Notes: generated by a model not told the origin, from the sequence alone. DNA of 64,000 nt from Azospirillum ramasamyi (GCF_003233655.1 NZ_CP029829.1:1188978-1252977), one strand, 5' to 3'. Shown: positions 30,201 through 40,425, numbered from the stretch's first letter. Program-made: numbers and translations.

Positions 30201-33200
30201 TTGGTCAGTTTCGATCTCCAGCCCGGCCGCGCCGGCCGTCTCCTGATCGGCGGCGCGCCCGAGGGTCATGACGCCCGCATCCTGGCGGAGCTTGCGCAGA
30301 AGGCCGGGGCCTACGGCCTGTTGCACGTGGCGCTGGACGACACGCGCTGCGCATTGCTGGCGGAGGCGCTGGCCTTTTTCGCGCCGAAGCTGGAGGTGCT
30401 GACCTTCCCGGCCTGGGACTGCCTGCCCTACGACCGCGTGTCGCCGAACGGAGGCATCGTCGCCCGCCGCATCGACACGCTGACCCGGCTGATCGCACGG
30501 CGCGAGGCGGCGGCCGGCCGCGACGGGCTGGCTCCGCTGATCGTGCTGACCACCGTCAACGCCGTGGTCCAGAAGGTGCCGCCGCGCAGCGCCTTCAAGG
30601 ATGCGGTGTTCACGGCCAAGCTGCGCGACCGGATCGACCTGGAGAAGCTGCAGCGCTACCTTGCCGGCAACGGCTACACCCGCGCCCAGACCGTGCGGGA
30701 GCCGGGTGAGTTCGCGGTGCGCGGCGGCATCGTCGACCTTTTCCCGCCCGGCACGGACGAGCCTCTCCGCCTCGACCTGTTCGGCGACGAACTCGAGGGG
30801 GTGCGCGCCTTCGATCCCATGACCCAGCGCACCACCGACAAGCGCGACAAGGTCGAGCTGAAGCCGATGTCGGAGGTGTTCCTGGACGAGGCCGGGATCG
30901 CCCGCTTCCGTTCCGGCTACCGCGAGTTGTTCGGTGCGGTGACCGACGACGATCCGCTCTACGAGGCGATCTCCGCCGGCCGCTCCTATGGCGGCATGGA
31001 ACATTGGCTGCCGCTGTTCCACGAGAGCATGGACACGGTGCTGGACTATCTGCCGCGCGGCATCGTCGGCCTGGATCACCAGGCGACGGAGGCGCGCGAC
31101 GCCCGCATCGCGCAGATCGTCGATTTCCACGCCTCGCGCGATTCGATGATGACCATCGAGAAGCGGACGGGGTCTCCGGTCTACAAGCCGGTGCCGGTCG
31201 CCTCGATGTTCCTCGACGCCACCGGCTGGGACGCGCTGATGGCGGAACGCGCGGTCGCGCAGTTGCAGATCTTCTCCACGCCCCCCGGCATCAAGGGCAC
31301 GGTGGACGCCGGCGGCAAGCGCGGCCACGATTTCGCGGAGGAGCGCAACCGCCCCGACGTGAACGTCTTCGACGCGGTGAAGGACCATATCCGGGCGCTC
31401 CGCGCCGACGGACGGCGGGTGCTGATCGCGGGATATTCCGCCGGGTCGCGCGACCGCCTGTCCAACGTGCTGGCCGACCACGGCATCCCCGGACTGGAGC
31501 CGGCGGAGAGCATGGAGGATGTCCGCCGGTTCGACCGCGGCATCATCGGCACCATCGTTCTGGGGATGGAGCATGGCTTCACCTCCCCCGACCTCGCCGT
31601 CATCACCGAACAGGACATCCTGGGCGACCGTCTGGTCCGCCCGGCCAAGAAGAAGCGCAAGGCCGCCAACTTCATCGCCGAGCATTCCGCCCTGCATGAG
31701 GGCGACATCGTCGTCCACATGGACCACGGCATCGGCCGCTACGACGGGCTGGAGACGCTGGAGGTCACCGGCGCCCCGCACGACTGCCTGCGCCTGATCT
31801 ACGACGGCGGCGACAAGCTCTACGTGCCGGTCGAGAATATCGAGGTGCTGTCGCGCTACGGCTCGGAGGACGCCAATGTCCAGCTCGACAAGCTGGGCGG
31901 CGCCGGCTGGCAGGGCCGCAAGGCCAGGGTCAAGAAGCGCCTGAAGGACATGGCGGAAGCCCTGCTGAAGATCGCGGCCGAACGGATGCTGAAGAAGGCC
32001 GATCCGGTATTGACGCCGGAAGGGGTCTATCAGGAATTCGCCGCCCGCTTCCCCTACCCCGAGACCGACGACCAGTTGAAGGCGATCGAGGACATCTTCA
32101 CCGACCTCGGCAGCGGCCGGCCGATGGACCGTCTGGTCTGCGGCGACGTCGGCTTCGGCAAGACCGAGGTGGCGTTGCGCGCCGCCTTCATGGTGGCGAT
32201 GAGCGGCAAGCAGGTCGCCGTCGTCGTGCCGACCACCCTGCTCGCCCGCCAGCATTTCCGCACCTTCTCCACCCGCTTCGCCGGCCTGCCGGTGCGCGTG
32301 GTCCAGCTGTCGCGCATGGTCACCGCCCGCGAACAGACGCTGGTCAAGAAGGAACTGGCGGAGGGCACCGCCGACATCGTCGTCGGCACCCATGCCCTGC
32401 TCGCCAAGGGCCTCGAATTCAAGCGGCTCGGCATGGTCATCGTCGACGAGGAGCAGCATTTCGGCGTGAAGCAGAAGGAACGGCTGAAGGAGCTGCGCGC
32501 CGACATCCACGTCCTGACGCTGACCGCCACGCCGATCCCGCGCACGCTTCAGATGGCGCTGTCGGGCGTGCGCGAGCTGTCGCTGATCGCCACCCCGCCG
32601 GTCGACCGGCTGGCGGTGCGCACCTTCGTCCTGCCCTACGACCCGGTGGTGATCCGCGAGGCGATCCTGCGCGAGCATTACCGCGGCGGCCAGTCCTTCT
32701 ATGTCTGCCCGCGCGTGGAGGATTTGGCGAAGGTCGCCGAGCGGGTGCGCGAACTGGTGCCGGAGGTCAAGATCGTCACCGCCCACGGCCAGATGGCGGC
32801 GAGCGAGCTGGAAGATGTGATGACCGCCTTCGACGAGGGCAAGTTCGAGGTGCTGCTCGCCACCAACATCATCGAGAGCGGCCTGGACATCCCCAACGCC
32901 AACACGCTGATCGTCCACCGCGCCGACCTGTTCGGGCTGGCCCAGCTCTACCAGATCCGCGGCCGTGTCGGCCGGTCGAAGAAGCGCGGTTATGCCTATC
33001 TGACCTATGCCCCGAACAAGCCGCTGAGCAGCACCGCCCAGCAGCGCCTGCACGTCATCGAGACGCTGGACAGCCTGGGTGCCGGCTTCCAGCTTGCCAG
33101 CCACGACATGGACATCCGCGGCGCCGGCAATCTGCTGGGCGAGGAGCAGTCCGGTCAGGTGCGCGAGGTCGGCGTCGAGCTTTACCAGCAGATGCTGGAG

Positions 33201-33842
33201 GAGGCCGTCGCCAACGCCCGCGCGGCGATGCAGGAGGGTGCGGTCGCCGCCGCGGCGGCGCAGGAGTGGGTGCCGCAGATCAACCTCGGCACGCCGGTGC
33301 TGATCCCGGAGAGCTACGTCCCCGACCTGACGGTGCGGCTGTCGCTCTACCGCCGCATCGCCGATCTGGTCGACCGGGCGGAGGTGGACGGCTTCGCCGC
33401 CGAGTTGATCGACCGCTTCGGCAAGCTGCCGGAGGAGGTGGAGAACCTGCTGGACGTCGTCACCATCAAGCGCTGGTGCAAACAGGCGAACATCGACCGG
33501 GTCGATGCCGGGCCGAAGGGGCTGGTTCTGGCCTTCCACGACAATTTCTATGCCGAGCCGGCCAAATTGCTGACCTACATCTCCCAGCACCTGACGCTGA
33601 TGAAGCTGCGTCCCGACCACAAGCTGGTCTACAGCCGCGAATGGCCCGATCCGCAGGCCCGCGTGCGCAGCGTGCAGAAGCTGGTGAAGGATCTGGCGGA
33701 AATGGCGAGTGGCGGCGGCGTGCCGCGCGGCGAAACCCCGCCGCCGCCCCCTCCCCCGCCGCCGCCCAAGCCGACCGGCGCCAAGGTGGCCTCGCGATTC
33801 GGAACGCCGTCGCGCTTCGGCCGTCCGACCGGGCGACGCTGA
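30201..33842 (+). CDS. mfd: Transcription-repair coupling factor
   Basis: A 1213-residue Mfd, which releases stalled RNA polymerase from DNA damage and recruits UvrA. Domains in order: a UvrB-like N-terminal part (YDRVSPNGGIVARRIDTLTRL), the RNA polymerase interaction domain near residue 495 (GDIVVHMDHGIGRYDGLE), a translocase with Walker A GDVGFGKTEVA (about 650), DEEQHFG and TATPIPRTLQMALSG, and a TRCF C-terminal domain. The protein is about 50 residues longer than usual because of a tail with ten prolines in a row and basic residues. Translation probably starts at TTG 30201. Confidence 0.95.
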   Translation: MVSFDLQPGRAGRLLIGGAPEGHDARILAELAQKAGAYGLLHVALDDTRCALLAEALAFFAPKLEVLTFPAWDCLPYDRVSPNGGIVARRIDTLTRLIARREAAAGRDGLAPLIVLTTVNAVVQKVPPRSAFKDAVFTAKLRDRIDLEKLQRYLAGNGYTRAQTVREPGEFAVRGGIVDLFPPGTDEPLRLDLFGDELEGVRAFDPMTQRTTDKRDKVELKPMSEVFLDEAGIARFRSGYRELFGAVTDDDPLYEAISAGRSYGGMEHWLPLFHESMDTVLDYLPRGIVGLDHQATEARDARIAQIVDFHASRDSMMTIEKRTGSPVYKPVPVASMFLDATGWDALMAERAVAQLQIFSTPPGIKGTVDAGGKRGHDFAEERNRPDVNVFDAVKDHIRALRADGRRVLIAGYSAGSRDRLSNVLADHGIPGLEPAESMEDVRRFDRGIIGTIVLGMEHGFTSPDLAVITEQDILGDRLVRPAKKKRKAANFIAEHSALHEGDIVVHMDHGIGRYDGLETLEVTGAPHDCLRLIYDGGDKLYVPVENIEVLSRYGSEDANVQLDKLGGAGWQGRKARVKKRLKDMAEALLKIAAERMLKKADPVLTPEGVYQEFAARFPYPETDDQLKAIEDIFTDLGSGRPMDRLVCGDVGFGKTEVALRAAFMVAMSGKQVAVVVPTTLLARQHFRTFSTRFAGLPVRVVQLSRMVTAREQTLVKKELAEGTADIVVGTHALLAKGLEFKRLGMVIVDEEQHFGVKQKERLKELRADIHVLTLTATPIPRTLQMALSGVRELSLIATPPVDRLAVRTFVLPYDPVVIREAILREHYRGGQSFYVCPRVEDLAKVAERVRELVPEVKIVTAHGQMAASELEDVMTAFDEGKFEVLLATNIIESGLDIPNANTLIVHRADLFGLAQLYQIRGRVGRSKKRGYAYLTYAPNKPLSSTAQQRLHVIETLDSLGAGFQLASHDMDIRGAGNLLGEEQSGQVREVGVELYQQMLEEAVANARAAMQEGAVAAAAAQEWVPQINLGTPVLIPESYVPDLTVRLSLYRRIADLVDRAEVDGFAAELIDRFGKLPEEVENLLDVVTIKRWCKQANIDRVDAGPKGLVLAFHDNFYAEPAKLLTYISQHLTLMKLRPDHKLVYSREWPDPQARVRSVQKLVKDLAEMASGGGVPRGETPPPPPPPPPPKPTGAKVASRFGTPSRFGRPTGRR

Positions 33843-33843
33843 G

Positions 33844-34797
33844 ATGGACGATCTGAGCCGCAATGCGTCGCTCGCCCGCCGGCTGGCGCGCGGCGAACGG
33901 CGGACGGTGGGCGATGCCACCTCCGTCGCCGATGAGGTGCTGGCCGACCGCGGCAAGCTGGCGGAACTGGTCGGCTGCCTGTTCGACCCGGATGCGAGCG
34001 TGCGCATGCGTGCCGCCGACGCGCTGGAACGGGTATCACGCGGCAATCCCAACTGGTTGGACCCCTATGTGGACCATCTGCTGACCGATGCCGTCGCCAT
34101 CGAGCAGGCGGAGGTGCGCTGGCACATCGCCCAGATCGTGCCGCGGCTGACCATGGACGATGAGCAGCGCCACCGCGCCGCCGTGCTGCTGGCGGACTGG
34201 TTCGAGAACAGCCCAAGCCGGATCGTCCAGACCAGCGCGCTGCAGGCCGTCGTCGATCTCGCCGAGAAGGACGCCAACCTGCGCGCCACCTCGGCGGAGA
34301 TGCTCGGCCGCGCCATGCGCTCCGGCGTGCCGTCGCTGGCCGCCCGCGCCCGGCGCATCCTGAAGCCCTTCGAGGTGGACGAGGCGACGCTGACCGCGGC
34401 GCTGGTGCGGGAACAGACCGGCCTGACCCTGTCGGTGCTTCCCGACCGGCTGGCGGTGGCCCAGTTGCCGCCGGGCAGCGGCCTGCCCGGCTGGCTCGAT
34501 TGGAGCGACCCGCTGGTCGGCGCCACCCGCACGGGCGAGGAGCTGTCGATCCTCTGCCGCGAGGACCGCATTCCCGACGGCGTGAAGGCCGAACGCGGCT
34601 GGCGCGCCTTCCGGGTGGAGGGGGTGGTCGATTTCTCCCTGTTCGGCATCCTGGCCCGCATCGCCGTACCGCTGGCCCAGGCCCATGTGCCGATCTTCGC
34701 GATCTCCACCTACAACACCGACTATGTGCTGGTCCGCGCCGACGACCTGGACAAGGCGGCGGACGTGCTGTCGCTGAGCTGCACGGTAAAAAGGTAG
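33844..34797 (+). CDS. HEAT-repeat / ACT-domain fusion protein
   Basis: A 317-residue protein made of two parts. Residues about 1-178 are alpha-helical HEAT-like repeats (ELVGCLFDPDASVRMRAADALERVS, HRAAVLLADWFE, and others). Residues about 185-317 are an ACT domain of the CASTOR type (LSVLPDRLAVAQLPP; GWRAFRVEGVVDFSLFGILARIAVPLAQAHVPIFAISTYNTDYVLVR), a fold that usually binds an amino acid. The ATG follows the mfd stop by one base, so it is translationally coupled. The role is unknown; a ligand-sensing partner protein is a guess. Confidence 0.75.
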   Translation: MDDLSRNASLARRLARGERRTVGDATSVADEVLADRGKLAELVGCLFDPDASVRMRAADALERVSRGNPNWLDPYVDHLLTDAVAIEQAEVRWHIAQIVPRLTMDDEQRHRAAVLLADWFENSPSRIVQTSALQAVVDLAEKDANLRATSAEMLGRAMRSGVPSLAARARRILKPFEVDEATLTAALVREQTGLTLSVLPDRLAVAQLPPGSGLPGWLDWSDPLVGATRTGEELSILCREDRIPDGVKAERGWRAFRVEGVVDFSLFGILARIAVPLAQAHVPIFAISTYNTDYVLVRADDLDKAADVLSLSCTVKR

Positions 34798-34829
34798 AAG
34801 AAGGGTAGGTTCGAAGTGCGGCGGCAATC

Positions 34830-34879
34830 CCCTCCCCCGCTCTCGGCAGACCAAGGGTCCGTCGGATGGCGGGGGAGGG
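34830..34879 (+). terminator. Long hairpin after the HEAT-ACT gene
   Basis: CCCTCCCCCGC and GCGGGGGAGGG pair over 11 bp across a 28-nt loop, 32 bases after the stop of the mfd operon. The loop contains a second imperfect stem. No long T-tract follows, only TTAAAG. Confidence 0.5.
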
Positions 34880-34896
34880 TTAAAGCGGACTGGCGT

Positions 34897-34967
34897 CCGC
34901 TTTGGACCGCGACGGCGGTCCCGGCCGCTCATGCGGCCGAAGCCCGACCGGCGAATGAGGTCATACG
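34897..34967. repeat. REP-like dispersed repeat, copy B
   Basis: Second copy of the element at 16508-16578. Here GGACCGC-GACG-GCGGTCC and CGGCCGC-TCAT-GCGGCCG are perfect 7-bp hairpins with four-base loops. It is flanked by further stem-loops at 34882-34903 and 34971-34996. Confidence 0.75.
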
Positions 34968-34970
34968 AAC

Positions 34971-34996
34971 CTAAAGCGAATGCAAATTCGCTTTAG
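34971..34996. repeat. Perfect palindrome next to the repeat
   Basis: CTAAAGCGAAT-GCAA-ATTCGCTTTAG is an 11-bp perfect stem with a 4-nt loop, 22 bases before the stop of the small minus-strand gene. It may terminate that gene or belong to the REP-like array. Confidence 0.6.
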
Positions 34997-35017
34997 GGAG
35001 AGGGGAAATGACGGACT

Positions 35018-35224
35018 TTATTTTTCTTCAACCCCGCCGCCCTCGCGCTGGCTCTGTTCGATGATCTCTTCCCGCTCGCCCATCTCCTCCCACTTCTTCT
35101 GAACGGGCTTGTCGGGATCGCCCGACGCCTTGCCGGTCTCGTCGACCAGCTTGTCCTCGATTCGCTGGGCGGCGTCGGACGGCGCGTCGGAGGTCACGGA
35201 TTTGGAGCGGTCCTTGTCGGTCAT
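35018..35224 (-). CDS. Small highly charged hypothetical protein
   Basis: A 68-residue, very hydrophilic protein (KDRSK, EDKLVDETGKASGDPDK, EEMGEREEIIEQSQREGG) with no hydrophobic core, probably disordered. I do not recognise it. GGGAGA lies eight bases before the ATG at 35224; an in-frame codon 18 residues earlier has no ribosome site. It follows the HIT gene on the same strand by 57 bases. Confidence 0.6.
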   Translation of the reverse strand: MTDKDRSKSVTSDAPSDAAQRIEDKLVDETGKASGDPDKPVQKKWEEMGEREEIIEQSQREGGGVEEK

Positions 35225-35281
35225 GGCGGCGGTCTCCCGTAAAGTTGGTTGACCACACAAACACCGCCGACACGGCAAAGT

Positions 35282-35692
35282 TCACGTGCCTTCCCGCAAT
35301 GCCTCCGCCAGCCGTTCCACCAGCGCTTCCGCCTCCGCCGGCTCGTAGGGCCGGACATGGCCGGAACCCCAAACCGGGCCGGGCCACGCCGGATCGCCGC
35401 GCGTCCGACCGATCACATGGACGTGCAGCTGCGGCACCATGTTGCCCAGCGCCCCGACATTCATCTTGTCCGGCGCGAACAGCCGCTCCACCACGCGGGA
35501 GGCCAGCACGATTTCCCGCATCAGCGCAGTCTGGTCCGCCTCGTCGAGCCGATGGATCTCGACCGCGTTACCGCGCATCGGCACCAGGATCAGCCATGGC
35601 CACAAGGCGTTGTCCATCAGCAACACCCGGCAAAGATCGAGATCGGTCACATGGTGGGTGTCGGCCTGCAGCCGGTCGTTAAGGGAAAACAT
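35282..35692 (-). CDS. HIT domain hydrolase
   Basis: A 136-residue histidine-triad protein. The catalytic motif is PQLHVHVIGRTRGD near residue 89, with one His replaced relative to the HxHxHxx consensus: it reads H-V-H-V-I-G-R. Family members hydrolyse or transfer nucleotide phosphoramidates and esters. The FSLNDRLQADTHHVTDLDLCRVLLMDN start is typical of the alphaproteobacterial group. AAGGAG lies six bases before the ATG at 35692. Confidence 0.85.
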   Translation of the reverse strand: MFSLNDRLQADTHHVTDLDLCRVLLMDNALWPWLILVPMRGNAVEIHRLDEADQTALMREIVLASRVVERLFAPDKMNVGALGNMVPQLHVHVIGRTRGDPAWPGPVWGSGHVRPYEPAEAEALVERLAEALREGT

Positions 35693-35947
35693 GCTCCACT
35701 CCTTATCCTGGCCCCTCAAGGGGGCGAACCGGGGAATAAACCGGACGCTGCTCTGTTATAGCCGGCAGTGGCGGGGCAACCGCGAAGCTTGTATAGAAGG
35801 CCGTGCGCGCCGGCCATATGGCGCAGCGGCATTCGTTGGACGATGTTTGAGTTCGGTCCGGGTCATGGTCGGGGCGGCACCAGCCGCCATGCGCCATTTT
35901 CCGGGCCGTATCCTTGTTTTCTGGTGCGGCGAGCGGGAACGACCCAC

Positions 35948-38560
35948 ATGCGCAAATCAGCCTTCGCGGTTCTGATTCTGGTGATCCTCGGCAACGTCGC
36001 CCTTTGGGCGCTCTGGAATCGCCCGGTGGACGAGCGGTCCTGGGCCGGCGCCATCACCGGCGTCGCCTATACCCCGTTCCACACCGACAAGAGCCCCTCG
36101 AAGGGCGACAAGGCGACAGCCGACGACATCGAAAAGGACATGGCGGCGCTGAATGGCGCCGTGAAGGGCGTCCGCACCTATTCCACCACCGACGGCTCCG
36201 AAATGGTGGCGCCCATCGCCGCCAGGCACGGGCTGCCCGTCACCGCCGGTGCCTGGACCGCAGGCAAGCCGGAGATCGACGAGCCCGAACTGGCCGGGCT
36301 GATCAAGCTGGCGCGCGCCAACAGCAACGTGCGCCGCGTGCTGGTCGGCAACGAGGCGATCCTGCGCGCCGACCTGACCGTTCCGCAGGCCATCGAATAC
36401 GTCAAGCGGGTGAAGAAGAAGGTCAACGTCCCGGTTTCGATCGCGGAGCCGTGGCACGTCTGGCTGAAGCACCCGGAACTGGCCGAAGCCGTGGACTTCC
36501 TCGCCGTCCACCTTCTGCCCTACTGGGAGGGCGTTCCGGTCGACCAGTCGGTCGATTACGCCATGTTCCGCTACAACGAGCTGAAGCAGAAGTTCCCGAA
36601 CAAGCACATCATGATCGGCGAGATCGGCTGGCCGGCCGACGGCCCGTGGCGCCGCGGCGCTGAAGCCAGCCAGGTCAATCAGGCCAAGTTCATCCGCAAC
36701 TTCCTGAACGTCGCCGCGCAGCACAAGCTCGACTACTACATCATGGAAGCCTTCGACCAGCCGTGGAAGCGGGAGATCGAGGGCACCGCCGGCACCAGCT
36801 GGGGCCTGTGGGACTACCAGCGCAACCCGAAATTCCCGATGATCGGCGGGGTGCAGGAGATCCGCGACTGGGAGGTCAAATGCGCCACCGCGGTCGCGCT
36901 GGGCTTCCTGCCGCTGGTGTTCTTCCTGTGGCGCCGCAGCGATCTGAAGATCGGCGGGCAGATCTTCTACGGCGCGCTGATCCAGATGGTGGCCTCCGTC
37001 CTGGTCTTCACCGTCAGCGCGGCGTCGGCCGCCGGCCTCGCGCTCACCACCGAAATCGCCTGGGGCCTGCTGATCTTCTGCCAGCTGGTGCTGTTCGCGG
37101 TCATGCTGATCGACGGCATGGAACTGACGGAGGTCGTCTGGCAGCACAAGTTCAAGCGAAAATTCGTCCCCTGCTCCGCCGCGCCGCTGCCCAATGCGGC
37201 AAAGGTTTCGATCCATGTGCCCTGCTACAACGAGCCGCCGCACATGGTCATGCAGACGCTGGACGCGCTGGCCCGGCTCGACTACCCGAATTACGAAGTC
37301 CTGCTGCTGGACAACAACACCAAGGATCCGGCGGTCTGGCGGCCGGTCGAGGAATACTGCAAGAAGCTCGGGCCGAAATTCCGGTTCTTCCATCTGGACA
37401 ACTGGCCGGGCTTCAAGGCGGGCGCGCTGAATTTCGGTCTGGCCCAGACGGCGCCGGATGCCGAACACATCGCCGTCATCGACAGCGACTATCAGGTCCA
37501 TCCCGACTGGCTGAAGGCGACCATCCCGCACTTCAACCGGCCGGAAGTCGGCTTCGTCCAGTCGCCGCAGGACTATCGCGAGTGGGAACACGACCTGTTC
37601 CAGCGCATGACAAACTGGGAATATGCCGGCTTCTTCCACATCGGCATGATCCAGCGGAACGAGCGCAACGCGATCATCCAGCACGGCACCATGACCATCA
37701 TCCGCAAGTCGGCCTTGGAAAAGGTCGGCCGCTGGGGCGAATGGTGCATCACCGAGGACGCCGACCTCGGCCTGCGCCTGTTCGAGCATGGCTATGAGGC
37801 CGTCTACATGCCGGAGAGCTACGGCAAGGGCCTCGTTCCCGACAGCTTCTCGGCCTACAAGACGCAGCGCTTCCGCTGGGCCTATGGCGCGGTGCAGATC
37901 CTGAAGCACCACTGGCGGCAGTTGTCGCCGGGCGCCAAGGAACTGACCGCCGGCCAGAAGTACCATTTCATCACCGGCTGGCTGCCCTGGTTCGCCGACG
38001 CCGCCCATATGATCTTCGGCATCGCCGGCATCCTGTGGTCGATCGGCCTGATGGCCTTCCCGAAATATTTCGAGTTCCCGCCCAACGTCTTCATGATCCC
38101 GACGCTCAGCGTCTTCGCCTTCAAGGTCGGCGCATCGCTGTGGCTCTACGAGGCGCGGGTGAAGTGCGGCTTCTGGGACAAGGTCGGCGCGGCGGTGGCC
38201 GGCATGGCTTTGACCCACACGGTCGGCCGCGCCATGTGGCTGGGCATCTTCACCTCCGGCCGGCCCTTCGTCCGCACGCCCAAATGCGAGAACCAGCCGG
38301 CGCTGATGCAGGCCTTCCTGATGGCGCGCGAGGAGTTGGCGCTGCTGGTCTCCCTGTGGGGTGCGGCGCTGGCCATCGTCATGGTCTTCGGTCACGAGAA
38401 CCGCGACGCCTTCATGTGGTCGGGCCTGCTGGTGGTGCAGTCGCTGCCCTATCTGGCGGCTTTCATCACCGCGCTGATCAACGTCTTCCCCACCATCGGC
38501 TTCGGCAAGAGCAAGCCGGGGGCGGAGGAGGACGCGGTCCGCGCCGGCGCCGGCGACTGA
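35948..38560 (+). CDS. GH17-like / GT2 fusion, beta-glucan synthase type
   Basis: An 870-residue inner-membrane enzyme. After one membrane segment (FAVLILVILGNVALWAL) comes a GH17-like domain, residues about 38-320, with the family Glu motifs LVGNEAILR and MIGEIGWPADGP. Two membrane segments follow, then a GT2 domain from about residue 415: VPCYNEPP, DSDYQVHPDW, the TEDADLGLRLFEHG motif and KTQRFRWAYG (QxxRW). More membrane segments close the protein. The layout matches the Bradyrhizobium NdvB beta-1,3-glucan synthase family. A periplasmic or secreted beta-glucan is the likely product. Start at ATG 35948 with GGGAA upstream. Confidence 0.88.
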   Translation: MRKSAFAVLILVILGNVALWALWNRPVDERSWAGAITGVAYTPFHTDKSPSKGDKATADDIEKDMAALNGAVKGVRTYSTTDGSEMVAPIAARHGLPVTAGAWTAGKPEIDEPELAGLIKLARANSNVRRVLVGNEAILRADLTVPQAIEYVKRVKKKVNVPVSIAEPWHVWLKHPELAEAVDFLAVHLLPYWEGVPVDQSVDYAMFRYNELKQKFPNKHIMIGEIGWPADGPWRRGAEASQVNQAKFIRNFLNVAAQHKLDYYIMEAFDQPWKREIEGTAGTSWGLWDYQRNPKFPMIGGVQEIRDWEVKCATAVALGFLPLVFFLWRRSDLKIGGQIFYGALIQMVASVLVFTVSAASAAGLALTTEIAWGLLIFCQLVLFAVMLIDGMELTEVVWQHKFKRKFVPCSAAPLPNAAKVSIHVPCYNEPPHMVMQTLDALARLDYPNYEVLLLDNNTKDPAVWRPVEEYCKKLGPKFRFFHLDNWPGFKAGALNFGLAQTAPDAEHIAVIDSDYQVHPDWLKATIPHFNRPEVGFVQSPQDYREWEHDLFQRMTNWEYAGFFHIGMIQRNERNAIIQHGTMTIIRKSALEKVGRWGEWCITEDADLGLRLFEHGYEAVYMPESYGKGLVPDSFSAYKTQRFRWAYGAVQILKHHWRQLSPGAKELTAGQKYHFITGWLPWFADAAHMIFGIAGILWSIGLMAFPKYFEFPPNVFMIPTLSVFAFKVGASLWLYEARVKCGFWDKVGAAVAGMALTHTVGRAMWLGIFTSGRPFVRTPKCENQPALMQAFLMAREELALLVSLWGAALAIVMVFGHENRDAFMWSGLLVVQSLPYLAAFITALINVFPTIGFGKSKPGAEEDAVRAGAGD

Positions 38561-38572
38561 CCTGCGGAAAAA

Positions 38573-38602
38573 CCGGCGCTTTCGCTTTGACGAAAGCGCC
38601 GG
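38573..38602 (+). terminator. Terminator after the glucan synthase
   Basis: CCGGCGCTTTCG and CGAAAGCGCCGG form a 12-bp perfect stem with loop CTTTGA, 12 bases after the stop. It separates this gene from the next on the same strand. Confidence 0.65.
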
Positions 38603-38650
38603 CTCTGCCAGACTTGAGTCGCAGGGAAAACAATTCCCGGGAGGCGGGTC

Positions 38651-39226
38651 ATGTCCGGCAATCTCACATCAGGCCGCGGTATCGGTCCGCCGGAGTTCAG
38701 CATCCGCACCACCGCGGGCGTCGAACGGAGCGGCAGCGCCACCGACCGCAACAGCCGCCGCAATGCCCGCCAGGAGCGCCGGGACCGCGAACAGGAACGG
38801 CGTGACCACAACCCGTCCAATCGGCAACGGCGGCGCCTGTACGATCTTCTGTTCGATGAGGTCGATCAGTTCGACGGGCTGGACGAGCGTCAGCGGACGC
38901 GGCTGAAAGACAATCTGCGCAATCATCTGGCCCGGCGCCCCCCGCCGGCGTCCGCGCCACCGCCTCCGGTCCATGACGATCAGGAGGTGCTGGCCGAAGC
39001 GTTGCTGAAGGATCCGGCTGCGCCGCTTCCCGTCGATCCTGAGAATATCGTCCAAGCCGTCACCGCCGCCGTACCGGAATTGGACGCGGAAACCGTCCGA
39101 CTGGCCGAACAGCTGCGCGACTGCCTGACCCGCAACACCGAACGTGCACGAAAGGTGTCCGTCTATCTCCACCTGCTGCTGACGCTGGAAGGAGCATACC
39201 GGCCGCATATGGTGGTGGATGTGTGA
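38651..39226 (+). CDS. Hypothetical protein, Arg-rich (191 aa)
   Basis: A 191-residue protein of unknown function. The first 60 residues are low complexity and very basic (RRNARQERRDREQERRDH). The middle is proline-rich (RRPPPASAPPPP). The C-terminal 80 residues look helical (ENIVQAVTAAVPELDAETVRLAEQLRDCLTRNTERARK). GGAGG lies before the ATG. No membrane segment. It ends at a strong bidirectional terminator shared with recA. Confidence 0.65.
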   Translation: MSGNLTSGRGIGPPEFSIRTTAGVERSGSATDRNSRRNARQERRDREQERRDHNPSNRQRRRLYDLLFDEVDQFDGLDERQRTRLKDNLRNHLARRPPPASAPPPPVHDDQEVLAEALLKDPAAPLPVDPENIVQAVTAAVPELDAETVRLAEQLRDCLTRNTERARKVSVYLHLLLTLEGAYRPHMVVDV

Positions 39227-39263
39227 GGCGAATTCCCGATGCCGATATCTCTCCAAACGAAAA

Positions 39264-39296
39264 GCCCCGCCTCCCTTTCGGAAGGCGGGGCCTTTT
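39264..39296. terminator. Bidirectional terminator between hypothetical gene and recA
   Basis: GCCCCGCCT and AGGCGGGGC pair over 9 bp (39264-39291) and are followed by CTTTT on the plus strand and preceded by AAAA, which gives a U-run on the minus strand as well. Both converging genes end here. Confidence 0.85.
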
Positions 39297-39345
39297 CATC
39301 CCATAAACCCCGGCCCATAGACCCTGCCGGCCACGGACCGCGGCG

Positions 39346-40425
<1,080 letters not shown>

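Noticed and set aside
30147-34052. A 1301-codon open frame on the minus strand opposite mfd
   Set aside because: It lies antisense to a gene with full Mfd motifs. The product is low-complexity His/Gln/Arg/Val-rich, as expected from a GC-rich shadow frame.
34801-34829. A tRNA-like GGTTCGAAGT stretch
   Set aside because: No acceptor, anticodon or D-stem can be drawn around it; it lies in the hairpin-rich spacer after the HEAT-ACT gene.
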